Below are positions 61,987 to 64,000 of a DNA stretch of 64,000 nt, in pieces. Location of the stretch: assembly GCF_040645195.1 (NCBI RefSeq), contig NZ_JBEYXW010000011.1, forward strand, positions 62,001 to 126,000, in the 5' to 3' direction. This DNA comes from Prauserella_A sp040645195. GTDB lineage: Bacteria; Actinomycetota; Actinomycetes; Mycobacteriales; Pseudonocardiaceae. Each line of letters starts with the position of its first letter. Within the stretch, counting starts at the first letter, position 1. Below the pieces are notes generated by a model. That model was not told the DNA's origin. It saw nothing but the letters and a program-made list of their open reading frames with translations, and searched no databases. Made by a program: the position numbers and the translations under genes.

Positions 61987-62193
61987 ATGACCGAGACCAC
62001 CTACACCGTCACCGGCATGACCTGTGAGCACTGCGCCCGCTCGGTGACAGAGGAGGTCGGTGCCATTGCCGGAGTGACCAACGTCGCCGTGGACCTGCCA
62101 ACCGGTGCGGTGACCGTCACCAGCGCCACCGAGCTCGGCGCCGACGACGTACGAGCCGCGGTCGAGGAGGCCGGTTACCAGTTGACCGCGTAG
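61987..62193 (+). CDS. copZ: CopZ-type copper chaperone (HMA domain)
   Basis: This is a 68-residue ferredoxin-like heavy-metal-associated domain with the metal motif GMTCEHC (Cys13, Cys16) and the C-terminal AVEEAGYQL. It carries Cu(I) in the cytosol to CopA and CsoR. AGGAGG precedes the ATG. It lies 35 bases after csoR. Confidence 0.95.
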   Translation: MTETTYTVTGMTCEHCARSVTEEVGAIAGVTNVAVDLPTGAVTVTSATELGADDVRAAVEEAGYQLTA

Positions 62194-62229
62194 TCACTAC
62201 GTTTCGCCAACCAAACGGACAGGACTGAC

Positions 62230-63129
62230 ATGAACACAGCAGCGAAGCTGTCCGCTTACGGTGTAGCGCTCGCCCTTGTCGCCGGAGGCGCCTGGGCGGC
62301 CGGCACCGCTGTCGGTCCCCTCACCAGCACGGCTGCCGGTCCCAGCACCGGCACCGCTGGTGCGCCCGGTGAAGAGGAAGCCGGGCACGGGGACACCCAC
62401 AGCGGCACCGTCGCGGAGGCCGAGCAGATCGACCAGCCCGAGGGGCTGGCGTCGTCCAGGGGCGGTTACACCCTCGCGCCCACCCACACGACGCTCACTC
62501 CAGGGACCACCAACGACTTCTCCTTCCAGATCACCGGACCCGATGGCGCGGCCGTGACGCACTTCGAGGTCGAGCACGAAAAGCGCATGCATCTCATCGT
62601 GGTGCGGCGCGACAGCGCCGGCTTCCAGCACGTGCATCCCGAGATGGCGGCCGACGGCACCTGGACCGTGCCGCTGACGCTCGCGGAGCCCGGCAGCTAC
62701 CGGGTGTTCGCGGATTTCGTTCCCAGCGGCGGCGACGCGATGACACTGGGCACCGATGTGGCCGTGCCAGGTGAGTTCCAGCCGGCCGCATACGAACCCT
62801 CCCGGGTGGCCAGGGTCGACGGCTACGAGGTTCGCCTCGACGGCGAGCTGGTGGCCGGGCGGACGTCGCAACTGGACCTCACGATCACCAAGGACGGCCG
62901 CGAGGTCACCGACCTGCAGCCCTACCTCGGTGCCGCTGGGCACCTGGTGGCGCTGCGCTCCGGGGACCTCGCCTACCTGCACGTGCACCCGGGTGAGGCC
63001 GGCACGAGCGGCCCGACGATCACGTTCTACGCCGAGGTGCCCTCGGCAGCCACCTACCGGCTTTTCCTGGACTTCCAGCACGAGGGCACAGTGCGCACGG
63101 CCGAGTTCACGGTGGAGGGACAGCAGTGA
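62230..63129 (+). CDS. Exported His-rich copper-operon protein
   Basis: This is a 299-residue protein with an N-terminal signal anchor (KLSAYGVALALVAGGAWAAGTAVG), a Gly/Thr/Glu-rich linker with HGDTHSG, and two beta-sandwich-like halves. The halves carry repeated His motifs HLIVVRRDSAGFQHVHPEM and HLVALRSGDLAYLHVHPGE. These paired HxH motifs are good candidates for extracellular copper binding. Between copZ and copA, it is probably a metallochaperone or sponge. Its stop overlaps the copA GTG. Confidence 0.82.
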   Translation: MNTAAKLSAYGVALALVAGGAWAAGTAVGPLTSTAAGPSTGTAGAPGEEEAGHGDTHSGTVAEAEQIDQPEGLASSRGGYTLAPTHTTLTPGTTNDFSFQITGPDGAAVTHFEVEHEKRMHLIVVRRDSAGFQHVHPEMAADGTWTVPLTLAEPGSYRVFADFVPSGGDAMTLGTDVAVPGEFQPAAYEPSRVARVDGYEVRLDGELVAGRTSQLDLTITKDGREVTDLQPYLGAAGHLVALRSGDLAYLHVHPGEAGTSGPTITFYAEVPSAATYRLFLDFQHEGTVRTAEFTVEGQQ

Positions 63130-64000
63130 CGACGTCTGATGTTCGCGCGGAACGGCCCCTCGCCCAGCACGAGATCGAGCTCGCGATCGGCGGCATGACC
63201 TGCGCGTCGTGCGCAATGCGGATCGAACGCAAGCTCAACAAGCTCGATGGCGTCACGGCGACGGTCAACTACGCCACCGAGAAGGCCAAGGTCAGCTATG
63301 CCGACGGTGTGCTGCCGGAGCAGCTCGTCGAGCAGGTCGAAGCGGCGGGCTACGCGGCAACGCTGCCGCCGGAGCCCACTGCGGCCGAGCCCGCGCCAGC
63401 TGAGCCGGCGGATCCGGCGCGGTCGCTGCGGGATCGGTTGCTCGTGTCGGCGCTGCTGGCGATCCCGGTGGTCGCCATGGCGATGATCCCAGCACTGCAG
63501 TTCACCTACTGGCAGTGGATCTCGCTGACGCTGGCCGCGCCGGTCGTGGTGTGGGGGGCGTGGCCGTTCCACAAGGCGGCGTGGGCGAACCTGCGCCACG
63601 GTGCCGCGACGATGGACACGCTCATCTCGATGGGCACGCTGGCGGCGCTGCTGTGGTCGCTGTACGCGCTGCTCTTCGGCACGGCGGGCACGCCGGGGAT
63701 GACGCATCCGTTCGAGCTGACCATCGAGCGGATGAGCGGCGATGGCAACATCTACCTGGAGGTCGCGGCTGGCGTCACGACCTTCATCCTGGCCGGGCGC
63801 TACTTCGAGGCGCGGTCGAAGCGCAGGGCCGGTGCGGCCCTGCGAGCCCTGCTGGAACTCGGCGCGAAGGACGTCGGCGTGCTGCGGGACGGGCGCGAGC
63901 AGCGCATCCCGGTCGAGCAGCTCGCCGTGGGCGACCTCTTCGTGGTGCGGCCGGGGGAGAAGATCGCCACCGACGGTGTGATCGAGGAGGGCAGCTCCGC
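63126..64000 (+). CDS. copA: CopA, copper-translocating P-type ATPase (partial, runs off end)
   Basis: This is the N-terminal 291 residues of a P1B-type Cu(I)-exporting ATPase. It has an HMA domain with GMTCASC (Cys26, Cys29), the first transmembrane helices, HGAATMDTLISMGT and the actuator domain start (LEVAAGVTTFILAGRYFEARSK, VRPGEKIATDG). The CPC and DKTGT motifs lie beyond the window. The GTG overlaps the preceding stop. Confidence 0.95.
   Translation, partial: MTTSDVRAERPLAQHEIELAIGGMTCASCAMRIERKLNKLDGVTATVNYATEKAKVSYADGVLPEQLVEQVEAAGYAATLPPEPTAAEPAPAEPADPARSLRDRLLVSALLAIPVVAMAMIPALQFTYWQWISLTLAAPVVVWGAWPFHKAAWANLRHGAATMDTLISMGTLAALLWSLYALLFGTAGTPGMTHPFELTIERMSGDGNIYLEVAAGVTTFILAGRYFEARSKRRAGAALRALLELGAKDVGVLRDGREQRIPVEQLAVGDLFVVRPGEKIATDGVIEEGSS

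Overview
The window is high-GC DNA with many GTG starts, stop/start-overlapping genes, Tat-type lipoproteins, an ECF41 sigma factor, RsbV/RsbW-like regulators, a CsoR copper operon, FolP2 and DUF222-HNH genes. This fits a saprophytic or soil filamentous actinomycete. Pseudonocardiaceae (Amycolatopsis/Saccharomonospora-like) is my best guess, but it rests on style and not on a marker gene. No rRNA, tRNA, CRISPR array, insertion sequence or prophage was recognised.

Layout. 0-4.3 kb: an MMPL exporter and divergent TetR regulator separated by five phased operator-like dyads, then KptA and SoxR. 4.4-13.7 kb: an enolase-superfamily enzyme and LacI regulator, divergent from an NMT1-type ABC importer. 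The importer is followed by a secreted ThuA/sugar-dehydrogenase/PKD/CBM protein and a Tat-exported TIM-barrel isomerase, closed by a strong terminator. 13.8-21.9 kb: housekeeping genes (PLP dehydratase, Ddn-like protein, PlsC, dihydrolipoyl dehydrogenase, VOC protein, a frameshifted DUF222-HNH gene, EamA transporter, aldo/keto reductase). 22.0-27.0 kb: a ribose-type sugar ABC operon with a Gfo/Idh/MocA dehydrogenase. 27.1-40.4 kb: one long co-directional run. It begins with a 1527-residue secreted protein that adds a 3-keto-disaccharide hydrolase (DUF1080) domain, continues through an Ebo-type cluster (inositol-phosphate-synthase-like cyclase, SCO3242-type prenyltransferase, isomerase-EboA fusion, TatD/EboB, EboE, phosphodiesterase), and ends with two more sugar isomerases.

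40.4-52 kb: regulators and membrane genes, a glycosyltransferase, an ECF41 sigma factor beside a decayed flavoprotein partner, a Thr-rich stalk protein, an alpha/beta hydrolase and a MocR regulator. 52-56.1 kb: a cobalamin-riboswitch-led BtuCDF-type importer operon that also carries folP2. 56.1-61.5 kb: a non-phosphorylating L-fucose/L-fuconate catabolic locus in decay, with truncated ABC genes, a broken fuconate dehydratase and a frameshifted SDR, but an intact FAH-family hydrolase and FadR regulator. 61.6-64 kb: a CsoR-CopZ-(His-rich protein)-CopA copper operon that runs off the end.

The most interesting part is 9.5-40.4 kb. Two loci pair giant secreted ThuA/dehydrogenase proteins with Tat-exported AP-endonuclease-2-type isomerases. 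The second locus is joined to an Ebo cluster in which an Ino1-like cyclase stands where EboD (a dehydroquinate-synthase-like cyclase) is found in other Ebo operons. Together they suggest extracellular 3-keto-sugar chemistry linked to synthesis of a prenylated cyclitol-type metabolite. This is inference and would need biochemical proof.
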